A stretch of DNA of 45,554 nt from Bacteroidales bacterium UBA4231 (GCA_002396335.1 DGXN01000001.1:61074-106627), one strand, 5' to 3'. Positions 1 through 9,141 are shown, numbered from the stretch's first letter. Translations and numbers: made by a program. Notes: generated from the sequence alone by a model not told the origin.

Positions 1-327
1 GCCGATGCCGTCGAAATTGCCGGCAAGCTCCTCTTCGGAAGCCGACAGCTGGACGGGCGGCAGATAGACCGAGTGGGGGTCCAGTTTGGAAAGGGCGGCG
101 GAGATGGCGGCATCCGTCATGCCTTCCCGGTTCAAGGTGTCCACATAGTTCTTTTCCACCATATCCAGCACCATGTTCAGCTTGCGCCAATCCCCATATC
201 GGGTCTGGATGAGATGGCGGGATTCACGGTAACGGACGACCGTCAGCGTAAGAAGGGCGCCGATGACAACGCCCAAAACCACCTGCAGGATCTGCAGTCC
301 TGTCCTGTTCCGTTTCTGAAGGCTCAT
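1..327 (-). CDS. S41 family C-terminal processing peptidase, N-terminal part
   Basis: Only the first 109 codons are present. The gene starts at the ATG complementary to 325-327 and runs off the left edge. The product opens MSLQKRNRTG, followed by one hydrophobic segment (about residues 10-28) that should anchor it in the inner membrane facing the periplasm. It then has the N-terminal helical region of C-terminal processing proteases, with the family signature LDPHSVYLPP and a downstream NFDGIG at the PDZ entry. The PDZ and Ser-Lys catalytic regions lie outside the window. It starts three bases after the dCMP deaminase stop, so it is probably the last visible gene of the minus-strand operon. 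The family assignment is firm. The substrate is unknown. Confidence 0.85.
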   Translation of the reverse strand, partial: MSLQKRNRTGLQILQVVLGVVIGALLTLTVVRYRESRHLIQTRYGDWRKLNMVLDMVEKNYVDTLNREGMTDAAISAALSKLDPHSVYLPPVQLSASEEELAGNFDGIG

Positions 328-330
328 AGG

Positions 331-735
331 CTATTGGGACTGCTCTACCTCCACGCCGGCGCGGACCAGCAGGTCGATGCCGTCGGTGAGCCGGTAGGCA
401 TCCCGGTAGACGACCCGCTTGATGCCGGCCTGGATAATGAGTTTGGCACATTCGGCACACGGGGAGGCCGTCACATAGAGGGTGGCACCTTCCGAGCTGT
501 TGCCGGACTTGGCCACCTTGGTGATGGCGTTGGCTTCGGCATGCAGGACGTAAGGCTTGGTGACGCCGTTTTCGTCTTCGCAGATATTCTCGAAGCCGGA
601 GGGGGTTCCGTTATAACCGTCGGATATGATGGTGCGGTCCTTGACCAGCAGAGCCCCCACCTTCCTGCGCTTGCAGTAGGAGTTCTGAGCCCATACTTCG
701 GCCATTTCCAGGTAGCTGTGGTCGAATTTTGCCAT
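331..735 (-). CDS. Deoxycytidylate (dCMP) deaminase family protein
   Basis: This 134-residue cytosolic zinc enzyme of the dCMP/cytidine deaminase superfamily should convert dCMP to dUMP and so feed dTMP synthesis. The zinc site is visible as HAEAN (His and catalytic Glu, near residue 66) and SPCAEC (two Cys, near residue 91), in the order usual for the family. The length matches short bacterial ComEB-type dCMP deaminases. Its ATG (735-733) shares one base with the TAA stop of the upstream acyl-CoA synthetase, a TAATG junction that suggests translational coupling. A related nucleotide or drug deaminase activity cannot be excluded, but dCMP is the best guess. Confidence 0.85.
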   Translation of the reverse strand: MAKFDHSYLEMAEVWAQNSYCKRRKVGALLVKDRTIISDGYNGTPSGFENICEDENGVTKPYVLHAEANAITKVAKSGNSSEGATLYVTASPCAECAKLIIQAGIKRVVYRDAYRLTDGIDLLVRAGVEVEQSQ

Positions 736-2390
736 TAGGTTCTCTGATACAGGTAACGTTTGATACTCTTCTTGGGGGTACGCTCGAAGTCTTCGGGCAT
801 CAGCTCGATCTTCTTGATCTGGGCGTATTTGGGCAGCTCGTCATTGATGGCGGGCAGGGTGTCCAGGATGCGTTTCTTGAAGTTGCTGCGGGACATGCCG
901 TCCAGTTCGCCCTGATGCCAGTCCGGATAGATGAGGGCGGTGAGGCCGCCGTCGTCTTCCACGACCAGGGAATCCACCACATAGGTGAAGTTGTTGATGA
1001 CGGCTTCCAACTCTTCCGGGTAGATGTTCTGGCCGGAAGGGCCCAGCACCATGCACTTGGAGCGGCCGCGGAGGAAAAGATATCCGTCGCTGTCGATCAC
1101 GCCCATGTCGCCGGTGCGGAACCAGCCGTCCTCCGTGAAGGAACTGGCGGTGACTTCATCGTTCTTATAATAGCCCAGGCAGACGTTGGGGCCTTTCACC
1201 TGCACCTCTCCTGGAATCTTCTGGGGATCCGGGGAGTCGATGCGGATTTCCATGTTCATGGCAGGACGGCCGGCAGAACCCACCTTCACTTTGTCCCAAT
1301 GGGCATAGCCGATGATGGGTGCGCATTCCGTCATGCCATAACCTACCGTGTAGTGGAAGCCGATCTTGTGCAGGAATTTCTCCACCTCCGGATTGAAGGC
1401 GGCGCCGCCCAGGATCACTTCCTCGAACTGGCCGCCGAAGGCCGTGGTGAGTTCCGTGCAGAACTTCTTCTCGATGACCTTGTCCAGGACAGGGATACGG
1501 CGGTAGTATTTGGTTTTGTCGATGAGGGGTTTCAGCTTGGACTTGTAGACCTTCTCCATGACCAGCGGGACGGCGATGATGATGTCCGGATGAATCTCGC
1601 TGAAGGCCTTCATGATAATCTTGGGACTGGGCACGCGGCTCAGGAAATGGACATGCATGCCGATGGTCATCTCGAAGAGGAACTCGAACATCATGCCGTA
1701 CATATGGGCCGTAGGAAGCATGGAAACGACATTCATGCCCGCTTTCAGCATGGGGCAGGCATCCTTGGCTGCGAACTCGATATTGGAGTACAGCGCACGG
1801 TAAGGAATCATGACGCCCTTGGAGAAGCCCGAGGTGCCGGAGGTGTAGTTGATGATGGCCAGTTCTTCCGGGCTGTCCTCGTAATAGTCCAGGTTTTCGG
1901 GCTCGAAATTATTGGGATACCGGTGGCCGAACTCTTCGTTCAGATGCTCGCGCACCTGGGCCAGTTCCTCCGTTGCGGCATACAGGAACTTGAAAGTATT
2001 GATCTGGACCACGACGGCCAGGTCCGGCATCTCGTCTGCCGTAAGGCCCTCCCAGATGACATCGTCCACAAAGAGGACGCGGGCTTCCGAGTGATTGACC
2101 AGGTAGTGGATATTGCCGGGTTTGAATTCGTGCAGGATGGGAACGGCGACGGCGCCGTAAGTGATGGCGGCGAGGAAACTCACGCCCCAGTTGGCCTGGT
2201 TGCGGGAGCAGATGGCCACCTTGTCGCCTTTGTGGAGGCCGCACTGCTCAAAAGCGATGTGCAGTTTGGCGATGCGCCGGGCGACATCCCGGTAGGCCAG
2301 GGTCATTCCCTGATAGTTCGTCAGGGCCGGGCGGTCCCAGTTCTCGACGAAGCTATTCTGAAGGATTTTGTTGACAGATTTGAATTCCAT
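735..2390 (-). CDS. AMP-forming long-chain fatty acid-CoA ligase
   Basis: This 551-residue member of the ANL (acyl-CoA synthetase) superfamily is expected to activate fatty acids with ATP and CoA at the membrane. The ATP-binding P-loop motif YTSGTSGFSKGV is at residues 182-193, YGMTECAP (motif A5) at 351-358, TGD at 426-428 and RGRSK at 441-445. The C-terminal Lys region (RTPKKSIKRYL) closes the protein. All core motifs are intact. It follows a membrane-anchored protein by 20 bases and overlaps the next gene by one base. An OlsA-like acyltransferase stands two genes upstream, so lipid remodelling or reuse of exogenous fatty acids is a reasonable inference. Chain-length preference cannot be read from the sequence. 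Confidence 0.88.
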   Translation of the reverse strand: MEFKSVNKILQNSFVENWDRPALTNYQGMTLAYRDVARRIAKLHIAFEQCGLHKGDKVAICSRNQANWGVSFLAAITYGAVAVPILHEFKPGNIHYLVNHSEARVLFVDDVIWEGLTADEMPDLAVVVQINTFKFLYAATEELAQVREHLNEEFGHRYPNNFEPENLDYYEDSPEELAIINYTSGTSGFSKGVMIPYRALYSNIEFAAKDACPMLKAGMNVVSMLPTAHMYGMMFEFLFEMTIGMHVHFLSRVPSPKIIMKAFSEIHPDIIIAVPLVMEKVYKSKLKPLIDKTKYYRRIPVLDKVIEKKFCTELTTAFGGQFEEVILGGAAFNPEVEKFLHKIGFHYTVGYGMTECAPIIGYAHWDKVKVGSAGRPAMNMEIRIDSPDPQKIPGEVQVKGPNVCLGYYKNDEVTASSFTEDGWFRTGDMGVIDSDGYLFLRGRSKCMVLGPSGQNIYPEELEAVINNFTYVVDSLVVEDDGGLTALIYPDWHQGELDGMSRSNFKKRILDTLPAINDELPKYAQIKKIELMPEDFERTPKKSIKRYLYQRT

Positions 2391-2410
2391 ATTATCAGGG
2401 TAGGTAGGTT

Positions 2411-4525
2411 TTAGTTCAATTTAATATCGCGGGTTTTTCCGTCATAACAAGTTGCGCTGACACCCTTGGAAACAGGGGTGAGCGGCGTGTCCGGCTTGAG
2501 CATGCGGCCGCCTTCCGCCTTGTAGAGCGGCTCTCCTCCTTCGAAAGGATAGATAAGCGTCTGGATGGACGTACGCACGGCCCAGTACCGTTTTCCGCGG
2601 GTTTCGATGAGTTCCGGGAGGTTCTTCACCGTTTCGGGGGCGCGGATGCCCTTCCAGCCTTCCGGCTTGCGGCCGTGGAGGTTGTAGCGTTCCAGGGTGT
2701 TGTCCTTGTGAAGGACCATGACCGTATAGCCGCCGGCGCCGGTGAAATCGTAAGCGTCAGGGCCCAGAAGGACCGGTTTTCCGAGACTGACGGGGAAACC
2801 GTTCACCCAGTGGCCCAGGCGGTCGAGCAGGTATAGTTTGTCTCCTGCGCAGAACAGGAACTGGATTTTCTTGTTGTTGTAATAGTCGATGGACTGGACC
2901 CTTCCGCAGAGCGGATCCTTGAACGGGATGCCCCAGACGCCTTTGTTGTTCTCGTCGTTCAGGCAGATGGACAGATGGGCGTTCTGGTACAGGTAGTTGG
3001 TCTGGCCGGTGGTGTAATTGGTGACCGGGAAAAGGCCCGTGGGCACCACCACCGTGGTATCCCGCTCCAGCACCTGGACTTTGGTGCCCTTGAGGGCGCG
3101 GGTGTCCACCTGGAGAGAGAAAGTGGGGTTGGAGCCGGACAGGTCGAGCGAAACGGCCGCAGGTGCGAAACCGGCGCCGCGCACATACCCGAGAAGCGGC
3201 TCCGAAAGGGCCGGCGAGAAGACATTCCCGGCCTCCATGGGGCCGTCAGACAGGGAGACGTAGACGACATAGCCCTTGGGAAGGGTGACGGAAGCGTCCG
3301 AAAGGCGGTTTTTCAGGGAATAGTCCAGAAGGGTTTTATCGGCAAAAAGGCGGACGGTGGGAAGGTCGGAGTAAACGCTCCATTTGGGGCCGACGGAAGC
3401 GCAGGTGGTATCCGTGACCGCGAAGCCGGAGCCCAGGACCGTGGCCAGGCAGCCGCGGTAGGGATTGGAGGCTTCGCGTCCCAGTTTGAGGTCGCGGGCC
3501 GACCGGACCAGCAGGGCCTCGTGTTCAAGGCCGTCGTCCCAGGTGAAGCTGACGCGGACGACTTCGCGCGGCTGCAGGTTCCGGAACCACTCTTCCGGAG
3601 ATTCAGGACGGCCCTCACGGGCTTTCAGGGCTTTGTTATAACGTGCCAGACGGCCATTCCCGTCTTCCAGGCGGCGCATGCTTTCCAGGAATGCCTCCGG
3701 ATCCCCGACCGGGACGGAGACGGCCTTGGCCGTCGCATAAGGGACCACTTCCGGGAACTCCGCCTCCTGGGCCGATGCCCCTCCGAAAGCGGCAAAGTAA
3801 CCGGCATTCCCCTCAGGAGGAAGGGCGCAGCCTTTCAGGGAAAGATGATCTTTATCCAGATCCTGGACCGACCAGGCGCTCCAGGCAGTAAGGTTTTTTA
3901 CGAAAGAAGCCTGCTGGTAAGCGGTTCCGGCATACACCTGCAACAGTTTGGCGGCGTGGGAATGGGACAGGAAGGCTACGGCAGGTCCGGAAACCGAACG
4001 GACCAGATCCTGCAGACGGCGGGTGCCGAGGACGGAGATGTCTTCGTCCAGGTGGCGGACACTGGCGTTCAGGAAGGTTTCCGAACGGGATGCCAGCAGG
4101 AAGCCGCCGGAAGTAAGGGTTTTCAGACCGGCCTGGGCAGCGATGGCGGTGAGAGTGGAATCGCCGCTCTGGGATTCTGCGGCGACCAGAGGAACCAGCG
4201 AACCGCTGTTGTGCAGGGAAACGGCGATTTTACGGCGGCCAAGGGCCTGGAGATAGGCCATCAGGGCCGGATTGTCCGGGCAGAGCGCCCCGCGGAGAAG
4301 GCCGGTGGAATCGGCCAGAAGGCGGGAGGCTTTGGCCGATCCGTCAAAGACAAAGACGGCTGCCGCATCCGAGGGGATGGCGCTGAGCACCGACCACCCG
4401 GAAGGGGCCGACGGTGCAGCCTGTTCCCGGGAGTCAGGACGGTACAGCCGGCTGACTGCGAAAACGATTCCCGCAAGGAGCAGCGCAAGGGCTGCAACAG
4501 CTGCTATGGTAGTCCTTTTTCCCAT
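2411..4525 (-). CDS. Large membrane-anchored protein of unknown function with a propeller-like C-terminus
   Basis: The 704-residue product begins MGKRTTIAAV and has one N-terminal transmembrane or signal-anchor segment (about residues 7-25). The rest would be periplasmic. The first two thirds contain alternating strands and helices with phrases such as IPSDAAAVFVFDG, as in Bacteroidetes lipid-operon proteins of unknown function. The last third has repeated short beta motifs (QFLFCAGDKLYLLD, GYTVMVLHKDN) that suggest a beta-propeller of the PQQ or WD kind. I do not recognise a catalytic site. I chose the ATG at 4525-4523. The alternative TTG nine bases upstream lies inside a -7 promoter-like box and is less likely. 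It sits between acyltransferase and acyl-CoA synthetase genes, so a role in envelope lipid handling is possible but inferred. Confidence 0.7.
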   Translation of the reverse strand: MGKRTTIAAVAALALLLAGIVFAVSRLYRPDSREQAAPSAPSGWSVLSAIPSDAAAVFVFDGSAKASRLLADSTGLLRGALCPDNPALMAYLQALGRRKIAVSLHNSGSLVPLVAAESQSGDSTLTAIAAQAGLKTLTSGGFLLASRSETFLNASVRHLDEDISVLGTRRLQDLVRSVSGPAVAFLSHSHAAKLLQVYAGTAYQQASFVKNLTAWSAWSVQDLDKDHLSLKGCALPPEGNAGYFAAFGGASAQEAEFPEVVPYATAKAVSVPVGDPEAFLESMRRLEDGNGRLARYNKALKAREGRPESPEEWFRNLQPREVVRVSFTWDDGLEHEALLVRSARDLKLGREASNPYRGCLATVLGSGFAVTDTTCASVGPKWSVYSDLPTVRLFADKTLLDYSLKNRLSDASVTLPKGYVVYVSLSDGPMEAGNVFSPALSEPLLGYVRGAGFAPAAVSLDLSGSNPTFSLQVDTRALKGTKVQVLERDTTVVVPTGLFPVTNYTTGQTNYLYQNAHLSICLNDENNKGVWGIPFKDPLCGRVQSIDYYNNKKIQFLFCAGDKLYLLDRLGHWVNGFPVSLGKPVLLGPDAYDFTGAGGYTVMVLHKDNTLERYNLHGRKPEGWKGIRAPETVKNLPELIETRGKRYWAVRTSIQTLIYPFEGGEPLYKAEGGRMLKPDTPLTPVSKGVSATCYDGKTRDIKLN

Positions 4526-4531
4526 ATCTGA

Positions 4532-4539
4532 CAAAGATA
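4532..4539 (-). promoter_or_regulatory. -7 promoter box TATCTTTG
   Basis: TATCTTTG on the minus strand matches the Bacteroidetes TAnnTTTG box and ends seven bases before the ATG of the 704-residue protein. A transcript starting at the usual distance would have almost no leader. No TTTG is seen 19 bases upstream, so only the -7 half is supported. Confidence 0.45.
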
Positions 4540-4574
4540 GTCATTATTTTTGGAATCGCCGCATAGAAAAAGGA

Positions 4575-5426
4575 TTAATCCTTTTTACAGCTGGCCGCCA
4601 GCTCATAGCAGCGGGAACGGATAAGGGCGCCGAACTGATCCATATCCATGGAGGCGAACTCCTCCGGAAGGATGGGTTCACCGATACGGACTTCCACGGT
4701 ACGGCCGCGCTTGTTGAACAGCTCGTGGATGAGACGGACGGTGCGGATGCGCCGGTGGAGCTGGCCCAGCAGGTGGAAATTCAGGGAGTTGACCCCGTCA
4801 AAATAGATGGGGATGACGGGCTTCCCGGATTTCTTGATGAGCTTGATGATATTCCGGGCCCAGGGCTTGTCCTCGATGTAGAAAGGCTTTCCTTTGGTGG
4901 TCTTGCCCTTTCCATGCTGCCATGTAGCTACTTCCCCGGCAGGGAAAAAGCCGATGGCCTTGTCTTCCTGGATATGCTGGAGGGCCATCCGGATGCCGTT
5001 GACGCTGCGGGCGTCCGTCTTTCCGGAAAGGTTGTCTACGGGCATGAAATAATCCCTCAGGCTGGGAATCATCGAAAGCAGGAAGGTGGTAAGGAGCCGA
5101 TAGTCTTTCCGGATGGAGTTTACAAGATTGCAGAGGATCATGCCGTCGATGCCGCCGTAATGGTGGTTGGACACGGTGATGAAACCGCCTTCCCGGGGAA
5201 TGCGGGAAAGCTGCTCCTGAGGGACATGGTAACTGACGCCTATTTCCTGGAGGACTTTTTCCGCAAATGCAGGGCCTTCGTAAGCGGAGTACTTGGCCTG
5301 TATGGCATTGACATGGTCTATTTCAAGGGATTTCATGATCCGGCGGGTGAGCCAGGCACCCGCTTTCCCTTTGAGTCCCATCGCCTTCTGGAACTGCTCC
5401 GGGGACAATACAATTTTCTCTTCCAT
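4575..5426 (-). CDS. Lysophospholipid (OlsA/PlsC-like) acyltransferase
   Basis: This 283-residue member of the glycerolipid acyltransferase superfamily should transfer an acyl chain to a lyso-lipid at the inner face of the membrane. The catalytic H-x4-D motif is in SNHHYGGID (His89, Asp94). Block III appears as FFPAGEVATWQ and block IV as PVIPIYFDGVNS. These are features of the Bacteroidetes hemolysin-like acyltransferases linked to ornithine or glycine lipid synthesis. The partner N-acyltransferase (OlsB) is not in the window, so the exact lipid is uncertain. It is the first gene of the minus-strand run. The ATG at 5426 lies four bases after a TAACTTTG box. Confidence 0.82.
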   Translation of the reverse strand: MEEKIVLSPEQFQKAMGLKGKAGAWLTRRIMKSLEIDHVNAIQAKYSAYEGPAFAEKVLQEIGVSYHVPQEQLSRIPREGGFITVSNHHYGGIDGMILCNLVNSIRKDYRLLTTFLLSMIPSLRDYFMPVDNLSGKTDARSVNGIRMALQHIQEDKAIGFFPAGEVATWQHGKGKTTKGKPFYIEDKPWARNIIKLIKKSGKPVIPIYFDGVNSLNFHLLGQLHRRIRTVRLIHELFNKRGRTVEVRIGEPILPEEFASMDMDQFGALIRSRCYELAASCKKD

Positions 5427-5430
5427 AAGA

Positions 5431-5438
5431 CAAAGTTA
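5431..5438 (-). promoter_or_regulatory. -7 promoter box TAACTTTG for the acyltransferase
   Basis: TAACTTTG on the minus strand fits TAnnTTTG and sits directly before the acyltransferase ATG, implying a leaderless or very short-leader transcript. No good -33 box is visible. Confidence 0.45.
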
Positions 5439-5461
5439 AAAAAGAAATCCGAGATAATTTG

Positions 5462-5469
5462 TATTTTTG
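5462..5469 (+). promoter_or_regulatory. -7 promoter box TATTTTTG for the phosphatase gene
   Basis: TATTTTTG fits TAnnTTTG and lies 19 bases before the ATG at 5489. With the minus-strand box at 5431-5438 it makes a compact divergent promoter region of about 60 bases. The -33 half is not recognisable. Confidence 0.45.
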
Positions 5470-5488
5470 TATACAAATACAAACCGCC

Positions 5489-6763
5489 ATGAAAAAACTC
5501 CTCACCGCCCTTCTTCTGCTCGCTTCAACGCTCTCTTTTGCGCAGCAGTACGACGTTCTGGACCAGATCAAAGCCGATCCCCGCAAAGCCTGGGGCATGG
5601 AAGGCCCGCACCGATTCGACGCGCCTGCCCTCTCTCCGGCGCCCAAGGGCTACAAGCCGTTTTACATATCCCATTACGGCCGCCACGGCTCCCGCTATGC
5701 CTGGAATTCCAAGACTTACTCCCTCATCCGGGAAGTTCTGGAAGCCGCACATGCCCAGCAGGCCCTCACCCCCCTCGGAGAGGAGTTCTACACCCGTTTC
5801 ATGGACTTCTACGCAATGCCCCTCATCAATACCGGAGACCTGGTTCCCCTGGGCTGGGAGCAGCACCAGAAGATCGGGGCATGGGTATACGACAGCTTCC
5901 CTGCCGTCTTCACCAAGGGGAAGAAAGTGGACGCCGTGGTGTCCACATCGGCCCGCAGTATCGTGAGCATGAGTTCTTTCTGCCTGGCGCTGAAAGGGAA
6001 AAGCCCCAAGCTGGAATTCTACCAGAGTTCCACGCATGAGGGAATGCTCATTGCCGCGCCCACCAGCGCGCCCAAACCCCTCCGCCGCTCTTTCCGTGAG
6101 GACGATCTCGGCGGCATAGAAAGCGTCGCCCATTTCAACGCACGTTTCGTTGACTATGACGGCATCCTCGGACGCATTTTCAAGGATCCCGGCTTCCCGG
6201 CCCACTTCAGCGGCGGCCGGCACGATTTCCTGTTCCAGTGCTACGCCCTGGTATCCGGCTACCACAATTACGAACCCCGTCCCCTGTTTGACAGACTCTT
6301 CACCCCGGAACAAATGGCCATGCTCTGGGAGGCCGACAGCTATGCCTCGTACGTGACGGACCTGTCGGCCCGTTATGGCAACATTCCCCTGCTGGAAGAC
6401 GTCATCTCCAAGGCCGAGGCTGCCTTCCAGTCCCCTTCCCAGGCGGCGGACCTGCGCTTCGGACACGACTATGTGGCCGAGGCTTTCCTCGCCCTGATCA
6501 ACGCCAACGGCTGCGGTACGCGGGTGGAGAAAGCCACCGACGCCAAATACTGGTTCCAGAGTTTCAATATCCCCATGGCCACCACCATCCTGTTTGTCTT
6601 CTACCGCAACCGGAAGGGGGATATCCTTTTCAAACTCATCTGGAATGAGGCGGAGGCCACCCTTCCCCAGCTCACGCCCGTCTCCGGTCCCTACTACCGC
6701 TGGACCGACTTCACCGCCTGGGCCGCCGGGATGATGGCCGCCCATCCTGAAATCAAAGACTGA
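5489..6763 (+). CDS. Secreted histidine-type (acid) phosphatase, MINPP/phytase-like
   Basis: The start is ATG 5489, giving MKKLLTALLLLASTLSFAQQ, a clear signal peptide cut near residue 18. An upstream open extension lacks leader character. The mature protein (about 405 aa) belongs to the histidine phosphatase superfamily, branch 2. The phosphohistidine motif YGRHGSR is at residues 63-69 and the proton-donor pair His326-Asp327 in RFGHDYVAEA. Such periplasmic enzymes remove phosphate from inositol phosphates or other phosphomonoesters. The substrate is not determined by what is visible. The stop is four bases from the GH95 start, so the two are very probably co-transcribed, suggesting shared use in nutrient scavenging. 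Confidence 0.85.
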   Translation: MKKLLTALLLLASTLSFAQQYDVLDQIKADPRKAWGMEGPHRFDAPALSPAPKGYKPFYISHYGRHGSRYAWNSKTYSLIREVLEAAHAQQALTPLGEEFYTRFMDFYAMPLINTGDLVPLGWEQHQKIGAWVYDSFPAVFTKGKKVDAVVSTSARSIVSMSSFCLALKGKSPKLEFYQSSTHEGMLIAAPTSAPKPLRRSFREDDLGGIESVAHFNARFVDYDGILGRIFKDPGFPAHFSGGRHDFLFQCYALVSGYHNYEPRPLFDRLFTPEQMAMLWEADSYASYVTDLSARYGNIPLLEDVISKAEAAFQSPSQAADLRFGHDYVAEAFLALINANGCGTRVEKATDAKYWFQSFNIPMATTILFVFYRNRKGDILFKLIWNEAEATLPQLTPVSGPYYRWTDFTAWAAGMMAAHPEIKD

Positions 6764-6767
6764 AACC

Positions 6768-9077
6768 ATGAAAGCATCGGCCCTGTTTCTTCCGCTGCTG
6801 CTGGCGGCGGCCTGCTCCTCCCCCCAGCGGGAACTGTGCCTGAAGTATAACCGGCCTGCCACGTATTTCGAAGAGGCCCTGCCGCTCGGAAACGGCCGCC
6901 TGGGCGCCATGGTGTACGGAGGAACGGACAGGGAGCGTATCTCCCTCAACGACATCACCCTCTGGACCGGGGAGCCTGACCGGGGCGCGGACCACTACGA
7001 CTACAGCCACGTCCCGACGCTGACCCCGTGGGGAGAATCGGCCGCCTGGATGGAAAAGGTCCGCGAAGCCCTCTCCGATGAAGATTATCCCCGGGCCGAC
7101 AGCCTTCAAAGACACCTGCAGGGTCATTTCAGCGAGTCCTATCAACCGCTCGGGACCCTCTGGCTGAGCCATCCAGAAGGGACCGTCACGGACTACTGCC
7201 GGACCCTGGACCTCCGTACCGGAAAAGCCACCGTTTCCTACAAAAAGGACGGGAAGGGTTTCCAGGCACAATACTTTGTCTCCGCACCGGACTCCGTCCT
7301 GGTGGTTTCCCTGAGGAGCGACGCGCCGCTGGACGTGACCCTTTCTCTGGAATGCGGACTGCCGCACACCCTTTCGGCCGGAGAAAACTGCATCTTCAGC
7401 GACGGCTATGCCGCATTCCACGCATATCCCGGCTACTACGGCGCCGACCGGCAATTCCTGTATGATCCCGACCGGGGGATCCATTTCCGTACCGCCGTAC
7501 TGTGCCCGGAAGCGAAGGTCATCGGCAACACCCTCCGGATTTCCGGTCCGCGGGAAGCCGTCATCATCGTATCCGACCAGACCAGCTTCGCCGGCTTCGA
7601 CAAAGACCCGGTGACCGAAGGCCGGGAATACCTTGAAAGCGCCCTCCGCCACGCCCGGAACGCAGCCGAAAAAGGCCTCGGAAAGCTGGAGAAAAGGCAT
7701 GCCGACGACTACCGCTCCCTCTTTGACCGCGTGTCGCTGGACCTCGGGGACACCGACCCCGCCATCCGGGCCCTCCCCACCGACGAGCAGCTTCTCCGCT
7801 ATGCCGACGGAGAAGCGAATCCGGAGCTGGAAGCCCTCTATTTCCAGTATGGCCGATACCTGCTGATCGCATCTTCCCGCACAGAGGGAGTGCCCGCCAA
7901 CCTGCAGGGCCTGTGGAACGAAAGCATGGACCCGCCGTGGAGCTGCAACTACACCACCAACATCAACCTAGAAGAAAACTACTGGGCCGCAGAAGCCGCC
8001 GCCCTCCCCGAATTGCACGAAGTGCTTTTAGGATTTATCCGGAATCTTTCCACAGGCGGAGAACGAACGGCCAGGAACTACTACGGTGTGGAGCGGGGCT
8101 GGTGCCAGGCGCACAATTCCGACATCTGGGCCATGACCTGTCCCGTGGGTCTCGGAACAGGCGACCCCAGCTGGGCCAACTGGAACCTGGGCGGAGCCTG
8201 GCTCGCGACACATATCTGGGAACACTGGCTCTTCAACCGCGACCGGAAGGCCCTGGAACGGGATTATCCCGCCTTGAAAGGCGCGGCCGGATTTTGCCTG
8301 GACCTGCTGGTAGAGAAAGACGGAACGCTCATCACATCACCGGCCACATCACCGGAGAACTGTTACATCAACGCGGCCGGCTATACCGGACGGACCGCCT
8401 ATGGAACGACGGCCGACCTGGCCATCATCCGGGAATGCCTGCAGGATGCGAATGAAGCCGCAAAAATCCTGAATGACGAGGATTTCTCGAAAGAAGTGGA
8501 AGCCGCCCTCCCCCTCCTTCATCCCTACCGGGTCGGTGCCGCCGGCAACCTCCAGGAATGGTACCACGACTGGGCCGACCTGGATCCCCGGCATCGGCAT
8601 CAGTCCCACCTCATCGGCGTCTATCCCGGCCATCAGATCCAGGCAGGGACACCCCTTGCCGACGCTGCCCTGAAAACCCTGGAAATCCGCGGATTCGAGA
8701 CCACCGGCTGGAGCTGCGGCTGGCGGGTGAACCTCTACGCCCGCCTCAGAGACGGAGAAAAAGCCTACCGGATGTACCGGCGTCTGCTGCGTTACGTAAG
8801 TCCCGACGGTTACACCGGGGTCGATGCCCGGCGCGGCGGCGGCACCTATCCCAACCTCCTGGACGCCCACTCCCCCTTCCAGATTGACGGGAACTTCGGC
8901 GGCTGTGCCGGTGTCCTGGAAATGCTGGTCCAATCTACCGAGGAGGGGATTTCTCCCCTTCCGGCGCTGCCGTCGGCCTGGCCCTCCGGATCCCTGCGCG
9001 GCGTCCGAACCCGTACCGGGAAAACCGTGGACCTGAGCTGGAAAGACGGGAAAGTGACATCCCTGAAAGTTCACTGA
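6768..9077 (+). CDS. GH95 family alpha-L-fucosidase (or galactosidase) lipoprotein
   Basis: This 769-residue protein has a lipobox (LLAAACSS), so it is probably attached to a membrane outside the cytoplasm. Glycoside hydrolase family 95 is recognised from the N-terminal ALPLGNGRLGAMVYG and ERISLNDITLWTGEP. The (alpha/alpha)6 domain has TNINLEENYW (substrate-binding Asn), TSPATSPEN (acid-Glu region) and FQIDGNFGG (catalytic Asp and Asn). GH95 enzymes release alpha-1,2-L-fucose from host glycans by inversion, and some members act on L-galactose. Length is full for the family. The last roughly 97 coding bases and the downstream terminator occur again at 23255-23462, which marks this 3' end as one border of a duplicated segment. 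Confidence 0.9.
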   Translation: MKASALFLPLLLAAACSSPQRELCLKYNRPATYFEEALPLGNGRLGAMVYGGTDRERISLNDITLWTGEPDRGADHYDYSHVPTLTPWGESAAWMEKVREALSDEDYPRADSLQRHLQGHFSESYQPLGTLWLSHPEGTVTDYCRTLDLRTGKATVSYKKDGKGFQAQYFVSAPDSVLVVSLRSDAPLDVTLSLECGLPHTLSAGENCIFSDGYAAFHAYPGYYGADRQFLYDPDRGIHFRTAVLCPEAKVIGNTLRISGPREAVIIVSDQTSFAGFDKDPVTEGREYLESALRHARNAAEKGLGKLEKRHADDYRSLFDRVSLDLGDTDPAIRALPTDEQLLRYADGEANPELEALYFQYGRYLLIASSRTEGVPANLQGLWNESMDPPWSCNYTTNINLEENYWAAEAAALPELHEVLLGFIRNLSTGGERTARNYYGVERGWCQAHNSDIWAMTCPVGLGTGDPSWANWNLGGAWLATHIWEHWLFNRDRKALERDYPALKGAAGFCLDLLVEKDGTLITSPATSPENCYINAAGYTGRTAYGTTADLAIIRECLQDANEAAKILNDEDFSKEVEAALPLLHPYRVGAAGNLQEWYHDWADLDPRHRHQSHLIGVYPGHQIQAGTPLADAALKTLEIRGFETTGWSCGWRVNLYARLRDGEKAYRMYRRLLRYVSPDGYTGVDARRGGGTYPNLLDAHSPFQIDGNFGGCAGVLEMLVQSTEEGISPLPALPSAWPSGSLRGVRTRTGKTVDLSWKDGKVTSLKVH

Positions 9078-9136
9078 CGGCGGACCGGGCCAGAACAAGA
9101 AAAGGATTGGCAAATGCCAATCCTTTTCTGTAGCCC
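8981..9136. repeat. Left copy of the direct repeat flanking the fimbrial island
   Basis: Bases 8981-9088 match 23255-23362 with two differences in 108. Bases 9085-9136 match 23411-23462 with one difference in 52. The copy covers the GH95 3' end, its stop, a 15-bp hairpin and the hexamer tagccc, which at the right copy is the 3' tip of tRNA-Arg(CCT). The identity stops there. The right copy has about 48 extra bases between the two blocks. Confidence 0.93.
9098..9129. terminator. Bidirectional hairpin terminator after GH95
   Basis: There is a perfect 15-bp stem (left arm AGAAAAGGATTGGCA) around a two-base AA centre, with A-run and T-run flanks, 20 bases after the GH95 stop. An identical hairpin precedes the 3' side of tRNA-Arg at 23424-23455. 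Confidence 0.8.
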
Positions 9137-9141
9137 CAAGT

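Noticed and set aside
2975..4531. A 518-codon plus-strand frame
   Set aside because: It is the shadow of the 704-aa minus-strand protein, rich in Gly, Arg and Ala with no recognisable pattern.
5525..6958. A 477-codon minus-strand frame
   Set aside because: It is antisense to the histidine phosphatase and the GH95 start, both of which have clear motifs.
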